A stretch of DNA of 64,000 nt, taken from Streptomyces sp. NBC_00448 (GTDB lineage: Bacteria; Actinomycetota; Actinomycetes; Streptomycetales; Streptomycetaceae). Below the pieces are notes generated by a model, which was not told the DNA's origin, made no database searches, and saw nothing but the letters and a program-made list of their open reading frames with translations. Positions within the stretch are counted from its first letter, which is position 1; every line of letters starts with the position of its first letter. The DNA lies in NCBI RefSeq assembly GCF_036014115.1, contig NZ_CP107913.1:4945001-5009000 (forward strand), in the 5' to 3' direction. The translations under genes and the position numbers were made by a program. Positions 50,372 to 63,405 of this stretch are shown here, one piece after another.

Positions 50372-51112
50372 TCAGCGCCGGCGCCGGCCGCCCGCACCGT
50401 TGCGCGAGGCACGGTGTGCGCGCGCCGCCTTGGCCCGCCTGCTGGCCGCCCGTACCCCTCCGGGGCTCTCGCCGACCTGGACCCGGACCACCGTGGAGAG
50501 CGGCTCGACGACGCCCTCGCCGACGTGGACCACCGTCGCGCCCACCGCACCGAGCCGGCCGAGGGCAGCTCGGGCCGCCTTCAGCTCCTCCTCCGCGGTG
50601 TCGCCCTTGAGGACGGCCATCTCGCCGTGCGGCCGCAGCAACGGCAGACCCCAGCCGGCCAGCCGTTCCAGCGGGGCCACCGCGCGCGCGGTCACCACGT
50701 CCACCGGTGCCAGCAGGCCGACCATCTCCTCGGCACGGCCGCGTACCACCGTGACGTTCGCCAGATCGAGCAGCCTGACCACCTCTTCGAGGAAGGTGGT
50801 CCGCCGCAGCAGCGGCTCCAGCAGGGTGATCTCCAGATCCGGCCGGACCAGTGCCAGCGGGATACCCGGCAGCCCGGCACCGGAGCCCACATCGCAGACC
50901 GACACGTCCGCGTCGACCACCTCGGAGAGCACCGCGCAGTTCAGCAGGTGCCGTTCCCACAGGCGGGGCACCTCGCGCGGGCCGATCAGCCCGCGCTGGA
51001 CCCCCACGTCGGCGAGCAGCCCGGCGTAGCGCACCGCATCGCCGAACCGGTCGCCGAAGACCTCTTTGGCCTGCTCGGGCGGCGCGGGAAGCTCCGCTGC
51101 TGCCTCGGTCAC
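50372..51112 (-). CDS. rsmG: 16S rRNA (guanine-N7) methyltransferase RsmG
   Basis: 246 residues from GTG (AGGA nine bases before). WERHLLNCAVL precedes the SAM motif VCDVGSGAGLPGIPLAL; the C-terminal 35 residues are Arg/Ala-rich. It methylates G527 (E. coli numbering) of 16S rRNA. Loss of RsmG in streptomycetes gives low-level streptomycin resistance and raises antibiotic output. It lies between jag and parA as in most Gram-positive bacteria. Confidence 0.95.
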   Translation of the reverse strand: MTEAAAELPAPPEQAKEVFGDRFGDAVRYAGLLADVGVQRGLIGPREVPRLWERHLLNCAVLSEVVDADVSVCDVGSGAGLPGIPLALVRPDLEITLLEPLLRRTTFLEEVVRLLDLANVTVVRGRAEEMVGLLAPVDVVTARAVAPLERLAGWGLPLLRPHGEMAVLKGDTAEEELKAARAALGRLGAVGATVVHVGEGVVEPLSTVVRVQVGESPGGVRAASRRAKAARAHRASRNGAGGRRRR

Positions 51113-51268
51113 GGGGGCGGTCCTTTCCTCGGATGTCCGCGCCTCGGTTCTCCAGGCGCTGGGAAGGCAGACGTACACCATCAGGGTTACAAGGTTCGGC
51201 CCCGTCTGCGAACAGACGGGGCCGACGGATCGGTCACGCGCAGGTGCGCGGGCGGGCCGGTCGCGGTG

Positions 51269-51787
51269 CTACGCGGGCAGAACGACCACGCGGCGCTGCG
51301 GCTCCTCGCCCTCGGACTCGCTGCGCAGACCGGCCGCGGCGACCGCGTCATGCACGACCTTGCGCTCGAACGGCGTCATCGGGTCCAGCTTCACCGGCTC
51401 ACCGGTCTGCTTGACCTCCGCCGCCGCGCTCGCGCCGAGCTTCGCCAGCTCGGCCCGCTTGTGGGCGCGGAACCCGGCGATGTCCAGCATCAGCCGGCTG
51501 CGCTCGCCGGTCTCCCGGTGCACCGCGAGCCGGGTCAGCTCCTGCAGCGCCTCCAGGACCTCACCTTCCCGCCCGACCAGCTTGTTCAGATCACGGCTGC
51601 CACCGTCGCCGATGATCGACACCGACGCGCGCTCGCCCTCGACATCCATGTCGATGTCGCCGTCGAGGTCGGCGATATCGAGCAGACCCTCGAGGTAGTC
51701 CGCAGCGATCTCGCCCTCCTGCTCCAGCCGGGTCAGGCCGACGGACGAGCCGCTGTCGGGTGCCGTGGTCGTGTTGACGTCGCTCAC
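51269..51787 (-). CDS. jag: Jag/KhpB RNA-binding protein (KH-R3H)
   Basis: 172 residues from GTG. A KH-like domain at about 60-110 (LNKLVGREGEVLEALQELTRLAV, the GxxG loop being GREG) is followed by an R3H domain at about 115-170 (PFERKVVHDAVAAAGLRSESEGEEPQRRVVV, in register). The Jag_N domain of Bacillus proteins is lacking and replaced by an acidic tail. It follows yidC by 15 bases and probably acts with it in RNA or cell-envelope control. Confidence 0.93.
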   Translation of the reverse strand: MSDVNTTTAPDSGSSVGLTRLEQEGEIAADYLEGLLDIADLDGDIDMDVEGERASVSIIGDGGSRDLNKLVGREGEVLEALQELTRLAVHRETGERSRLMLDIAGFRAHKRAELAKLGASAAAEVKQTGEPVKLDPMTPFERKVVHDAVAAAGLRSESEGEEPQRRVVVLPA

Positions 51788-51802
51788 GCCTGGACTCTCC
51801 TC

Positions 51803-53068
51803 TTACTTCTTCTTCGACAGGTTGCCGGGCTTGGGCTTCGCGCCGCCGGACTGCTTGCCCGAGGCACCGCCGCCCTGCTTGGAACCGCCCGCCCGCGGCG
51901 CACCGGCCCTGGGCGCGCCCGCGCGGGGCGCGCCGCCCTTCCCGCCGCCGGACTGCTTCCCCCCGGAAGACTTCGACGCACCGGACGACTTCGAGGCGCC
52001 AGAGGACTTGGAGGCACCGGAACCGCCGGACGACTTCGAGGCGCCGGACCCACCGGAAGCGCCGGACTCGTCGGACGCCTTCTCGGACGTCGCGGTCCCG
52101 GAATCGGAGCCACCGGCCGTACGCGTGCTGGTCGCGGTCCCGCCGGAGGTCCGCTGGGACTTGCTCTGCCGCTTCGGCTGGGTGCGGTTGGCGCGCGCCT
52201 GCTCGACCGCTTCCTTCGCCTTGACCTCCTCGGGCGGCTCCACCAGCTTGCCCTTGGCCCGCAGCCGCTCCTGCCGCTGCTTGAACGCGAGGCTGCCCGG
52301 GGTGGGGTTGCGCCGGATGACGATCAGCTGCTGGCACATCGTCCAGACGTTGGTGGTCAGCCAGTACAGCAGCACACCGACCGGGGCGATGATGCCGAAG
52401 CCCGCGAAGATCAGCGGGAACACGTACATCAGCATCTTCTGCTGCTGCATGAACGGCGTGTTCACCGACATGTCCACGTTCTTCGTCATCAGCTGGCGCT
52501 GCGTGTAGAACTGCGAGAACGACATCAGCACGATCATGATGATCGTGACGGTGCGCACCTCGGCGTGGCTGGTGTGCAGGTGCGCCAGGGTGGCGGTGGA
52601 GTCCAGGAACTTCGCCGGCAGCGGGGCGCCGAAGATGTGCGCCTTGCTCGCGCTCGTCACAAGGTTGCTGTGGATCACGCCGACCTCGTGGCCCTTCGCC
52701 ACGTTGCTCAGCACGTGGTACAGGGCGAAGAAGAACGGCGACTGGACCAGAATCGGCAGGCACGAGGAGAGCGGGTTGGTACCCGTCTCCTTGTACAGCT
52801 TCATCATCTCCTCGGACTGCTTCTGCCGGTCGTTCTTGTAGCGCTCCTGGATCGCCTTCATCTTCGGCTGGAGCACCTGCATGTTCCGGGTGGACTTGAT
52901 CTGCTTCACGAAGAGCGGGATCAGCGCCGTCCGGATCAGGACCACCAGGGAGACGATGGACAGACCCCACGCCCAACCGCTGTCCTTGTCGAAAACCAGG
53001 CTGTACAGCGAGTGGAACTGGACGATGATCCACGAAACGGCGTCATAGAGGGGGTTCAAGATCCCCAC
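51803..53068 (-). CDS. yidC: Membrane protein insertase YidC/OxaA
   Basis: 421 residues from GTG (AGGAG seven bases before). The Gram-positive type core has about five helices, with [17 protein letters not shown] near the N-terminus and [21 protein letters not shown] as the conserved 60-kDa family motif. The cytoplasmic C-tail of about 150 residues is basic and made of GASKSSG and GAPRA repeats. It inserts membrane proteins alone or with SecYEG. The N-terminal lipoprotein signal of some Gram-positive YidCs is absent. Confidence 0.95.
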   Translation of the reverse strand: MGILNPLYDAVSWIIVQFHSLYSLVFDKDSGWAWGLSIVSLVVLIRTALIPLFVKQIKSTRNMQVLQPKMKAIQERYKNDRQKQSEEMMKLYKETGTNPLSSCLPILVQSPFFFALYHVLSNVAKGHEVGVIHSNLVTSASKAHIFGAPLPAKFLDSTATLAHLHTSHAEVRTVTIIMIVLMSFSQFYTQRQLMTKNVDMSVNTPFMQQQKMLMYVFPLIFAGFGIIAPVGVLLYWLTTNVWTMCQQLIVIRRNPTPGSLAFKQRQERLRAKGKLVEPPEEVKAKEAVEQARANRTQPKRQSKSQRTSGGTATSTRTAGGSDSGTATSEKASDESGASGGSGASKSSGGSGASKSSGASKSSGASKSSGGKQSGGGKGGAPRAGAPRAGAPRAGGSKQGGGASGKQSGGAKPKPGNLSKKK

Positions 53069-53070
53069 GG

Positions 53071-53388
53071 TCAGGCTCCTTGGGCGTGAGAGGGTCCGGT
53101 GGGCTCGGGCGTGACGGGCCCGTCGGAGCCGCCCCGCAGGTAGCGGCGCAGCAGTTCGTGCCATCGCGGCCGCTTACGCGGCGGGACGTGATCCACGCCA
53201 CCTGGCGACCAGGGGTTGCACCGCAGGATGCGCCACGCGGTCAGCGCGGTTCCCTTGATGGCGCCGTGCCGGTCGATGGCCGTGTATCCGTAGTGCGAGC
53301 AGGAGGGGTAGTACCGGCACACCGGGCCGAGCAGGGGACTGATCGTCCACTGGTAGAGCTTGATCAGTGCCAGTAGTGGGTATTTCAT
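53071..53388 (-). CDS. yidD: Membrane-protein insertion efficiency factor YidD
   Basis: 105 residues. [31 protein letters not shown] is the conserved amphipathic core, in register, with the CRYYPSCS cysteines. It assists YidC, whose gene starts two bases after its stop, and overlaps rnpA by four bases. The C-terminus is longer than in E. coli. Confidence 0.95.
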   Translation of the reverse strand: MKYPLLALIKLYQWTISPLLGPVCRYYPSCSHYGYTAIDRHGAIKGTALTAWRILRCNPWSPGGVDHVPPRKRPRWHELLRRYLRGGSDGPVTPEPTGPSHAQGA

Positions 53389-53783
53389 CGAGCCACCCTC
53401 CCCTCGGCGTCGCCACGGGTGTCACGGCCCAGCAACCGCTGGAGCGCGGCGTCCAGGTCGAGGGCTAGCTGTGCATGGTCCGCGCTTCCCGCCTCGGGGA
53501 GCGCGCGTACTACCACAAGGCTACCGGGGGGCAGCAGCGGCAGACGTTCCCGGACCAGATGACGCAGTCGACGCCGGACCAGGTTGCGTTGCACGGCGTT
53601 GCCGACCGCTTTGCTTACGACGAAACCCGCACGCGCCGGGGGACTGCCTCCCCCTGGCGCATGCGGGTCCGTGGCGTCGCGGCGCAGATGGACGACCAGC
53701 AGCGGGCGACCCGCCCGGCGTCCACGGCGAACCGCTTCGCCGAAGTCCTGGCGCCGCCTCAGCCGATTCTCGGTGGGCAGCAC
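53385..53783 (-). CDS. rnpA: Ribonuclease P protein component
   Basis: 132 residues from [16 protein letters not shown] is the N-terminal RNA-binding segment, and [21 protein letters not shown] is the RNR-type motif with glutamine and leucine replacing the usual lysine and arginine. It partners the RNase P RNA in tRNA 5' maturation. Long upstream in-frame readings cross the rpmH-rnpA gap and were rejected. It overlaps yidD by four bases. Confidence 0.95.
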   Translation of the reverse strand: MLPTENRLRRRQDFGEAVRRGRRAGRPLLVVHLRRDATDPHAPGGGSPPARAGFVVSKAVGNAVQRNLVRRRLRHLVRERLPLLPPGSLVVVRALPEAGSADHAQLALDLDAALQRLLGRDTRGDAEGRVAR

Positions 53784-53802
53784 GGCATGAGACCTGTGGC
53801 AA

Positions 53803-53940
53803 TCAGGCGGACAGGCGGGCGCGGCCCTTGCCACGGCGGGTCGAGAGGATGGCACGGCCGGCGCGGGTCCGCATGCGCAGACGGAAGCCGTGGGTCTTCG
53901 CGCGGCGACGGTTGTTCGGCTGGAAGGTGCGCTTGCTCAC
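53803..53940 (-). CDS. rpmH: 50S ribosomal protein bL34
   Basis: 45 residues: [19 protein letters not shown], then [19 protein letters not shown], nearly invariant bL34. The start is GTG at 53940 and the stop is 19 bases before rnpA. First gene of the leftward rpmH-rnpA-yidD-yidC-jag-rsmG operon, divergent from dnaA. Confidence 0.98.
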   Translation of the reverse strand: MSKRTFQPNNRRRAKTHGFRLRMRTRAGRAILSTRRGKGRARLSA

Positions 53941-54178
53941 TCTGGGGCTCCAGGGGGATCGGGATGGCAGCGGTGCGTCGCGTGGCTGTCACCGTGCGCC
54001 CACGAGGAAGCTCGCGGACTGATCGGGTGTACCGCTTTGACAACCACCCGGAGGCCGGAGGCACCCGGAAGATCTTCGCCCATCGGTAGGCAGGCGGCAG
54101 CAGCCATCGACAACTCGACCTCGATACGGTACGTGCGGCTAGGCCATCCGGTCAAACCCGGCCGCGACACCCCGAGGT

Positions 54179-54233
54179 TTGTACACACCCTGTGGACAAC
54201 GACTTGAACCGCGCACACTGGCCTGACTACCGT
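54179..54233 (+). promoter_or_regulatory. dnaA promoter with DnaA boxes
   Basis: TTGTCCACA on the minus strand (54191-54199) and a near box TTGTACACA (54179-54187) sit just upstream of a candidate promoter, TTGAAC (54204-54209) and TACCGT (54228-54233) with an 18-base spacer. The arrangement suggests autoregulation by DnaA. The remainder of the 408-base rpmH-dnaA gap must hold the rpmH promoter. Confidence 0.65.
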
Positions 54234-54348
54234 GACTGGACTCCGGACTCATCCAGGTACCGAACTTCGTACACTCCCCGCCCCTCCGGAGGTTCACACT
54301 TTCGCGGGAGTTTTCCGCACCACCAAGCGACCCGAGAGAGCGTGCACT

Positions 54349-56247
54349 GTGGCCGACGTGACTGCCGATCTTGCCGCAGTGTGGCCACGGGTCCTGCAGA
54401 AGCTCCTGGTGGACAGTGAGCTGAAACCCAAGGACACGGAGTGGCTGCAGCGCACCCAGCCGCTGGCCCTGGTGGCCGGCACCGCGGTGCTCTCCGCTCC
54501 CAACGAGTTCGCCAAGAACGTGTTGGAGGGCCGGCTGCTGCCGCTGATCACCAAGGTGCTCAGCAGTGAGTTCGGTCACTCGGTCGGGATCGCGATCGCG
54601 GTCGCCTCGGGCGGCGAGCAGGATCACCCGCCCCGGCCTCCCGTGGAAACGGCCGACGACCACGACCAGCGCGACTTGCACGACTCCCGCGACCAGCACG
54701 ACAGCCGGGACGCGCGCGATAGCCGGGACCCCCGCGACCAGCACGACGCCCGTGACCCTCTCGGAGCCCGCGACAACCGCGACAACCGCGATCCGCGCGA
54801 CGCCCACGAGATGCGGATGCGCCCCGCCTACCCTGACGACCGCCAGGACTGGCAGCAGCCCAAGCTCGGCAGCTGGGGCGTGCCCGCACCGGTCGAGTTC
54901 CAGGAGCGCGAGCCGTACGAGGTGCGCCGCGACTCCTATGACGAGCGGCGCTCCCCCCGGGACTCCTACGACGGCGGCAGGTCCGAGTCGTACGACAGCC
55001 GCCCGGAGTCGTACGACGAGCGGCGCTACCGGCCGGAGCCGCGCGACAGCTACCCGAGCGTGCCGCACCAGGGGCACCAGCAGCAGGGCCGCTCCGGCCC
55101 GCACCAGGGCGGTCCGCAGTCGTACGTGCCGCCGGCCGGGTACCAGCAGTCGGGCGGGGTGCCGGCCGCGCGCAGCGAGCAGCACGGCAGCGGAAACGGT
55201 GGCGGCGCGGTCGAGCCGACCGCGCGGCTGAACCCCAAGTACCTCTTCGACACCTTCGTGATCGGCGCGTCCAACCGCTTCGCGCACGCGGCCGCGGTCG
55301 CCGTCGCCGAGGCACCCGCCAAGGCGTACAACCCGCTCTTCATCTACGGCGAGTCCGGCCTCGGCAAGACTCACCTGCTGCACGCCATCGGGCACTACGC
55401 GCGCAGCCTCTACCCGGGCACCCGGGTGCGGTACGTGAGCTCGGAGGAGTTCACCAACGAGTTCATCAACTCCATCCGGGACGGCAAGGCGGACGCCTTC
55501 CGCAAGCGGTACCGGGACATGGACATCCTGCTCGTCGACGACATCCAGTTCCTGGCCCAGAAGGAGTCGACGCAGGAGGAGTTCTTCCACACCTTCAACA
55601 CCCTGCACAACGCGAACAAGCAGATCGTGCTCTCCTCCGACCGGCCGCCGAAGCAGCTGGTCACCCTGGAGGACCGGCTGCGCAACCGGTTCGAGTGGGG
55701 CCTGATCACCGACGTCCAGCCGCCCGAGTTGGAGACGCGGATCGCCATCCTGCGGAAGAAGGCGGTGCAGGAGCAGCTCAACGCGCCGCCGGAGGTACTG
55801 GAGTTCATCGCCTCGCGGATCTCGCGCAACATCCGCGAGTTGGAGGGCGCGCTGATCCGGGTCACCGCCTTCGCCAGCCTCAACCGGCAGCCGGTCGACC
55901 TCCAGCTCACCGAGATCGTGCTGAAGGACCTGATCCCGGGCGGCGACGACTCGGTACCGGAGATCAGCGGCACCGCCATCATGGCGGAGACGGCGGCGTA
56001 CTTCGGGCTCGCGGTCGACGACCTGTCCGGGTCCTCCCGCAGCCGGGTGCTGGTCACCGCCCGGCAGATCGCGATGTACCTGTGTCGTGAGCTGACCGAC
56101 CTGTCCCTGCCGAAGATCGGTGCGCTCTTCGGCGGCCGCGACCACACGACGGTCATGCACGCCGACCGGAAGATCCGCTCGCTGATGGCCGAGCGCCGCT
56201 CCATCTACAACCAGGTGACGGAGCTGACGAACCGCATCAAAAGCTGA
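54349..56247 (+). CDS. dnaA: Chromosomal replication initiator DnaA
   Basis: 632 residues from GTG, matching the streptomycete N-terminus (M)[13 protein letters not shown]. Domain I is about 1-95. A very long domain II linker of about 200 residues includes an Arg-Asp-rich repeat at about 102-154. AAA+ domain III has GESGLGKTH (Lys340) and [10 protein letters not shown]. Domain IV has [11 protein letters not shown] for box recognition. It opens oriC immediately downstream. Starts farther upstream lie in the promoter. Confidence 0.97.
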   Translation: MADVTADLAAVWPRVLQKLLVDSELKPKDTEWLQRTQPLALVAGTAVLSAPNEFAKNVLEGRLLPLITKVLSSEFGHSVGIAIAVASGGEQDHPPRPPVETADDHDQRDLHDSRDQHDSRDARDSRDPRDQHDARDPLGARDNRDNRDPRDAHEMRMRPAYPDDRQDWQQPKLGSWGVPAPVEFQEREPYEVRRDSYDERRSPRDSYDGGRSESYDSRPESYDERRYRPEPRDSYPSVPHQGHQQQGRSGPHQGGPQSYVPPAGYQQSGGVPAARSEQHGSGNGGGAVEPTARLNPKYLFDTFVIGASNRFAHAAAVAVAEAPAKAYNPLFIYGESGLGKTHLLHAIGHYARSLYPGTRVRYVSSEEFTNEFINSIRDGKADAFRKRYRDMDILLVDDIQFLAQKESTQEEFFHTFNTLHNANKQIVLSSDRPPKQLVTLEDRLRNRFEWGLITDVQPPELETRIAILRKKAVQEQLNAPPEVLEFIASRISRNIRELEGALIRVTAFASLNRQPVDLQLTEIVLKDLIPGGDDSVPEISGTAIMAETAAYFGLAVDDLSGSSRSRVLVTARQIAMYLCRELTDLSLPKIGALFGGRDHTTVMHADRKIRSLMAERRSIYNQVTELTNRIKS

Positions 56248-56282
56248 CGGCGGGGGCGTCCGACCGTCCTCGACTACGCCCA

Positions 56283-56317
56283 CGAGTGCCCCGGGAGCCC
56301 CGCTCCCGGGGCACTCG
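56283..56317 (+). terminator. dnaA terminator
   Basis: A perfect 16-bp stem (CGAGTGCCCCGGGAGC with its complement) and a 3-base loop, 36 bases after the dnaA stop. Confidence 0.8.
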
Positions 56318-56340
56318 CCGTTTCCGGCTGTTCGATTACC

Positions 56341-56868
56341 CCCACCGGAGATCCGTTTCTCCACAGAAACGTCGCCGGACCGTCGTCCACACCCTGGGGA
56401 CACCGGAGTTGTCCAGATTCGTCTCCACAGGCCAGTCGGCTCAAGGGCCGTCTGCCCAGCTCAGCGGGGTGTGGAAATGTGGGTAACCCATATCCACAGA
56501 CTGTGGATGAATCGGGCAACCCTGCACCAGGGATGAGAAGTTGTCCACCGCTCGCCCACAGGATGCCCTGGGTTGTGCACAGCTTCGGGCCGCTTCTCCA
56601 CATGCTCGTCCACTGTTCGGCAACGAAACACGATCGACCCCACGAACGAGTGAAAGCCGTCACACCAAGGAGGTGGGTTGGGCTGGGGAGAACCCGGGTA
56701 TTTCTGGGGATGGAGCTGGGGACAAGTCGGGTCGCCCTGTGTATCGGGTGTGCACAACTTTCCGCCGTCCACAGCAGCCCCTGGTTATCCACCGCCGTCA
56801 CCCACAGGCGCGGTGGATAAAAAACCGGGCCTGACCTGCGAAGGAACCGGTTATCCACGGTATCCACA
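56341..56868. other. oriC: Chromosomal replication origin oriC
   Basis: The 803-base dnaA-dnaN gap holds DnaA-box-like 9-mers at 56357 (TTCTCCACA), 56383 (TCGTCCACA), 56409 (TTGTCCAGA), 56421, 56470, 56490 (ATATCCACA), 56502 (TCATCCACA, minus), 56541 (TTGTCCACC), 56594 (TTCTCCACA), 56606, 56765 (CCGTCCACA), 56785 (TTATCCACC), 56812 (minus), 56851 (TTATCCACG) and 56860 (GTATCCACA). Many weak boxes in both orientations is the Streptomyces pattern. Runs of A at 56819-56824 are the only AT-rich spot; no clear unwinding element. Confidence 0.93.
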
Positions 56869-57050
56869 ACCCCTACTACTACGACTACACATAGAGAGCT
56901 GCGAAGTCGTTTCGAAGCGGGGGGTGTGCACAACTCGGCCCGGCACCGCCCCGCGGCTCGGGTCACGGCTTGACGCCAACCCGCACCTACTGTCAGTCCT
57001 GTGCATCAGACTGGTCCCCGACAGCCAGCAACAAGCAGGAGGCGGTTCCG

Positions 57051-58181
57051 GTGAAGATCCGGGTGGAGCGCGACGTACTCGCCGAGGCAGTGGCTTGGGC
57101 AGCCCGTAGCCTCCCGGCCCGTCCCCCGGTGCCCGTACTCGCCGGACTGCTGCTCAAGGCCGAGGAGGGCAAGCTCAGCCTCTCCGGCTTCGACTACGAG
57201 GTCTCGGCGCGGGTTTCGGTCGAGGCCGAGGTCGACGAAGAGGGCACCGTGCTGGTCTCCGGCCGGCTGCTCGCCGACATCTCCAGGGCGCTGCCCAACC
57301 GCCCGGTGGAGATCTCCACCGACGGCGTGCGGGTCACCGTGGTCTGCGGCAGTTCCCGCTTCACCCTGCACACCCTCCCCGTCGAGGAGTACCCGGCGCT
57401 GCCCGCGATGCCCACCGCCTCGGGCACCGTCCCCGGTGAGGTCTTCGCCGCCGCCGCGGCCCAGGTGGCCATCGCCGCCGGGCGCGACGACACCCTGCCG
57501 GTGCTCACCGGTGTGCGGATCGAGATCGAGGGCGACACCGTCACACTGGCCGCCACCGACCGGTACCGCTTCGCGGTCCGCGAGTTCCTGTGGAAGCCCG
57601 AGCAGGCGGACATCTCCGCGGTCGCGCTGGTGCCCGCCAAGACCCTTCAGGACACCGCCAAGTCGCTCACCAGCGGTGACACCGTCTCCATCGCCCTGGC
57701 CGGCGCGGGCGACGGTGAGGGGCTGATCGGCTTCGAGGGCGCCGGCCGCCGCACCACCACCCGGCTGCTCGAAGGCGACCTGCCGAAGTACCGCACGCTC
57801 TTCCCCACCGAGTTCGCCTCGGTCGCGGTGATCGAGACCGCGCCCCTGGTCGAGGCGGTGAAGCGCGTCGCGCTGGTCGCCGAGCGCAACACCCCGGTGC
57901 GGCTGAGCTTCGAGCAGGGCGTGCTCACCCTCGAGGCCGGCTCCAGCGACGACGCACAGGCTGTGGAAAGGGTCGACGCCAAGCTCGACGGCGACGACAT
58001 CTCGATCGCCTTCAACCCGACGTTCCTGCTCGACGGCCTGAGCGCGATCGACTCCCCGGCCGCCCAGCTGTCCTTCACGACCTCCACCAAGCCCGCTCTG
58101 CTCAGCGGGCGGCCGGCGGTCGACGCCGAGGCCGACGACGCGTACAAGTACCTGATCATGCCGGTGCGCCTGTCCGGCTGA
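57051..58181 (+). CDS. dnaN: DNA polymerase III beta clamp
   Basis: 376 residues from GTG with AGGAGG upstream; starts KIRVERDVLAEAV. Three similar clamp domains (1-120, 125-245, 250-376), with MPVRLSG at the C-terminus. The dimeric ring tethers polymerase to DNA. It is preceded directly by oriC and followed 121 bases later by gnd, as in other streptomycetes. Confidence 0.97.
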   Translation: MKIRVERDVLAEAVAWAARSLPARPPVPVLAGLLLKAEEGKLSLSGFDYEVSARVSVEAEVDEEGTVLVSGRLLADISRALPNRPVEISTDGVRVTVVCGSSRFTLHTLPVEEYPALPAMPTASGTVPGEVFAAAAAQVAIAAGRDDTLPVLTGVRIEIEGDTVTLAATDRYRFAVREFLWKPEQADISAVALVPAKTLQDTAKSLTSGDTVSIALAGAGDGEGLIGFEGAGRRTTTRLLEGDLPKYRTLFPTEFASVAVIETAPLVEAVKRVALVAERNTPVRLSFEQGVLTLEAGSSDDAQAVERVDAKLDGDDISIAFNPTFLLDGLSAIDSPAAQLSFTTSTKPALLSGRPAVDAEADDAYKYLIMPVRLSG

Positions 58182-58302
58182 GGCCGGGGACGCGGGCCGA
58201 CGTAGGCTCGTGGTCGGATCAGGTCAGGCAAGGCGGTCCAGCCAGGTGCCGCGGTCACGCGTCAGGCGTGACGCGTCGAATGCTTCGAACGAAGGGTCAG
58301 TG

Positions 58303-59181
58303 ATGGAGCTCGGTCTCATCGGTCTCGGCAAGATGGGCGGCAACATGCGCGAGCGCATCCGCCGCGCCGGCCACACCGTCATCGGGTACGACCGGAACCC
58401 GGACCTCGCCGATGTCCACAGCCTCAAGGAACTTGTGGACGCGCTCCCTGGACCGCGCGTGGTGTGGGTCATGGTCCCGGCCGGCCCGGCCACCCAGGCC
58501 ACCATCGACGAACTCGGCGAGCTGCTCTCCCCCGGCGACCTCGTGGTCGACGGCGGCAACTCCCGCTGGACCGACGACGAGAAGCACGCCGACGAGCTGG
58601 CCGCCAAGGGCATCGGCTTCGTCGACTGCGGCGTCTCCGGCGGCGTGTGGGGCCTCGCCAACGGCTACGCGCTGATGTACGGCGGCAAGGACGAGGACGT
58701 CGCCAAGGCCCAGCCGATCTTCGACGCCCTCAAGCCCGAGGGCGACTCGGGCGCGGTGCACGCCGGCAAGGTCGGCGCCGGCCACTTCGCCAAGATGGTC
58801 CACAACGGCATCGAGTACGCCATGATGCAGGCGTACGCCGAGGGCTGGGAGCTGCTGGAGGCGGTCGACTCGGTCACCGACGTCCGCGAGGTCTTCCGCT
58901 CCTGGAAGTCGGGTACGGTGATCCGCTCCTGGCTGCTCGACCTGGCCGTGGACGCGCTCGACAAGAGCGAGCACCTGGAGAAGCTGCGCGGTTACGCGGA
59001 CGACTCCGGTGAGGGCCGCTGGACCGTGGAGGCCGCGATCGACAACGCGGTGCCGATGCCCGCGATCACCGCGTCCCTCTTCGCCCGCTTCTCGTCCCGC
59101 CAGGAGGACTCGCCGCAGATGAAGATGATCGCCGCGCTGCGCAACGAGTTCGGCGGTCACGCGGTCACCGCGGCCGAATAG
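58303..59181 (+). CDS. gnd: 6-phosphogluconate dehydrogenase, short (NAD-type) form
   Basis: 292 residues, the short class as opposed to about 470 in E. coli. The Rossmann motif is [12 protein letters not shown], then VDGGNS and the catalytic [19 protein letters not shown] with Lys-His-Asn residues ([19 protein letters not shown]). It oxidatively decarboxylates 6-phosphogluconate to ribulose-5-phosphate. The position between dnaN and recF is a streptomycete trait. ATG 58303 with GAAGGG upstream. Confidence 0.93.
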   Translation: MELGLIGLGKMGGNMRERIRRAGHTVIGYDRNPDLADVHSLKELVDALPGPRVVWVMVPAGPATQATIDELGELLSPGDLVVDGGNSRWTDDEKHADELAAKGIGFVDCGVSGGVWGLANGYALMYGGKDEDVAKAQPIFDALKPEGDSGAVHAGKVGAGHFAKMVHNGIEYAMMQAYAEGWELLEAVDSVTDVREVFRSWKSGTVIRSWLLDLAVDALDKSEHLEKLRGYADDSGEGRWTVEAAIDNAVPMPAITASLFARFSSRQEDSPQMKMIAALRNEFGGHAVTAAE

Positions 59182-59245
59182 GCCGAGCGGTACCGCACCG
59201 CACGTCACAGCAGGGAGGTCGGCGCGCCCAGCGCCACAGCACGCG

Positions 59246-60409
59246 ATGCACGTAGCGCACCTTTCGCTCGCCGACTTCCGCTCCTACGCCCGGGCCGAGG
59301 TCCCCCTCGACCCGGGCGTCACGGTTTTCGTCGGGCCCAACGGGCACGGCAAGACCAACCTGGTCGAGGCGGTCGGCTATCTGGCCACCCTCGGCAGCCA
59401 CCGGGTCGCCTCGGACGCCCCGCTGGTGCGGCTCGGCGCGGAGCGGTCGGTGGTACGCGCCCAGGTGGTGCAGGGCGACCGGCAGCAGTTGGTCGAGCTG
59501 GAGATCAACCCGGGCAAGGCCAACCGGGCCCGGATCAACCGCTCTTCGCAGGTCCGGCCGCGGGACGTGCTCGGCATCCTGCGCAGCGTGCTGTTCGCGC
59601 CGGAGGACCTGGCGCTGGTCAAGGGCGACCCCGGCGAGCGCCGCCGCTTCCTCGACGAGCTGGTCACCGCCCGCGCGCCCCGCCTCGCCGGCGTGCGCGC
59701 CGACTACGAACGGGTGCTCAAGCAGCGCAACACCCTGCTGAAGTCCGCCGCGTTGGCCCGCCGGCACGGCAGCCGGGCGGCCGCTGGCCCCGGTGGCAGG
59801 ACGGGCGGCGCCGACCTGTCCACGCTCGACGTGTGGGACCAGCACCTGGCCCGCGCCGGCGCCGAAGTGCTCGCCCAGCGGCTCGACCTGGTCGCCGCGC
59901 TCCAGCCGCTGGCCGACAAGGCGTACGAGCAACTCGCGCCTGGCGGCGGCCCGGTCGGCCTGGAGTACCGCGGCTCGATCGGCGACGAGCAGATGGCGGG
60001 CGCGACCGGCCGCGAGGACCTGTACGGGCGGCTGCTGGAGGCACTGGGCGAGGCCCGCAAGCAGGAGATCGAGCGCGGTGTCACGCTCGTCGGCCCGCAC
60101 CGCGACGACCTGGTGCTGAAGCTCGGCCCGCTGCCGGCGAAGGGCTATGCCAGCCACGGAGAGTCGTGGTCGTACGCCCTCGCGTTGCGGCTGGCGTCGT
60201 ACGAACTGCTCTGCTCCGACGGCCGGGAGCCGGTGCTGGTGCTGGACGACGTGTTCGCCGAGCTGGACACCCGGCGCCGGGAGCGGCTGGCCGAACTCGT
60301 CGCGCCCGGCGAGCAGGTGCTGGTCACGGCCGCGGTCGACGACGACGTGCCGGGAGTACTGGTGGGCACGCGGTTCGCGGTGCAGAACGGGACGGTGCAG
60401 CGGGCATGA
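59246..60409 (+). CDS. recF: DNA repair/recombination protein RecF
   Basis: 387 residues. Walker A is GPNGHGKTN (Lys36), the ABC signature region precedes [11 protein letters not shown], and Walker B is [12 protein letters not shown]. It loads RecA at gaps with RecO and RecR. A short insertion rich in Arg/Ala/Gly (about residues 170-190) is variable. It overlaps the DUF721 gene by four bases. Confidence 0.95.
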   Translation: MHVAHLSLADFRSYARAEVPLDPGVTVFVGPNGHGKTNLVEAVGYLATLGSHRVASDAPLVRLGAERSVVRAQVVQGDRQQLVELEINPGKANRARINRSSQVRPRDVLGILRSVLFAPEDLALVKGDPGERRRFLDELVTARAPRLAGVRADYERVLKQRNTLLKSAALARRHGSRAAAGPGGRTGGADLSTLDVWDQHLARAGAEVLAQRLDLVAALQPLADKAYEQLAPGGGPVGLEYRGSIGDEQMAGATGREDLYGRLLEALGEARKQEIERGVTLVGPHRDDLVLKLGPLPAKGYASHGESWSYALALRLASYELLCSDGREPVLVLDDVFAELDTRRRERLAELVAPGEQVLVTAAVDDDVPGVLVGTRFAVQNGTVQRA

Positions 60410-61059
60410 GCGAAGGCGAGCGGGCGAAGGCGCGGCGCGAGGACCGCGGGGGTGGGGCCGTACCGCGGCAGGACGGCGCGGCGGCGGGCACCACGTCCAC
60501 CGCCGGGTCCGGCGCGGCATCGGGCGCGGCATCCGGCGGGCCGGACCCGTCGGCCGCAGCCGGCACATCGGGCGTGGACCTCGCCCGCGTGGCGCTGCGG
60601 GCAGCGAAGGAGCAGGCGCGCGCCCGGGGCGCGGCCGCGGTGCAGAAGAAGCAGGCCCGCCGGGGCGGCCTGCGCAGCGGCGCCCGGGCGGACGGCCGTG
60701 ACCCGCTGCCGCTGGGCGCGGCGATCAACCGGCTGATCACCGAGCGCGGCTGGGAGGCGCCGGCCGCCGTCGGCGGGGTGATGGGCCGCTGGCCCCAGCT
60801 CGTCGGACCCGAGGTGGCGCTGCACTGCGCGCCGGACCGGTACGACGAGGACGAGCGGGTGCTGACCGTCCAGTGCGACTCCACCGCGTGGGCAACGCAG
60901 TTGAGGCTGCTCGCGCCCACCCTGGTGGCCCGGCTCAACGCCGACCTCGGGCACGGCACGGTGCGGGTGATCAAGGTGCTGGCGCCGGCCGGACCGAGCC
61001 GGTCGTACGGCCGGTTGCGGGCGCCCGGCAGCCGCGGTCCCGGTGACACATATGGGTGA
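60406..61059 (+). CDS. DUF721 (DciA-like) protein
   Basis: 217 residues. An Ala/Gly/Ser-rich tail (1-60) and a basic segment precede the DUF721 domain at about 110-200 ([29 protein letters not shown] in register, [17 protein letters not shown]). The family includes DciA, the helicase loader or operator used by bacteria lacking DnaC/DnaI. Placement between recF and gyrB near dnaA fits such a role, though the actinobacterial version is less studied. Coupled to recF by ATGA overlap. Confidence 0.88.
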   Translation: MSEGERAKARREDRGGGAVPRQDGAAAGTTSTAGSGAASGAASGGPDPSAAAGTSGVDLARVALRAAKEQARARGAAAVQKKQARRGGLRSGARADGRDPLPLGAAINRLITERGWEAPAAVGGVMGRWPQLVGPEVALHCAPDRYDEDERVLTVQCDSTAWATQLRLLAPTLVARLNADLGHGTVRVIKVLAPAGPSRSYGRLRAPGSRGPGDTYG

Positions 61060-61132
61060 GCGAGTGGCGCACGGATGCCCCTGCTGAGCGTAGCGAGGGG
61101 TTGACAGCCGGAAGCCCTGGACGCCCGCGTGA

Positions 61133-63361
<2,229 letters not shown>

Positions 63362-63405
63362 GTCGGCCCCGACTTCCGGCCGTGTGAAAGGACTATCAGA
63401 CAGCG

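Noticed and set aside
54232-54348. Upstream in-frame start for dnaA
   Set aside because: It would begin inside the candidate -10 element and add 39 residues without similarity. GTG 54349 matches the streptomycete N-terminus.
61078-61100. Stem-loop before gyrB as a terminator
   Set aside because: The arms (CCCCT... and ...AGGGG) pair only with a bulge and the loop is irregular; too weak to annotate.
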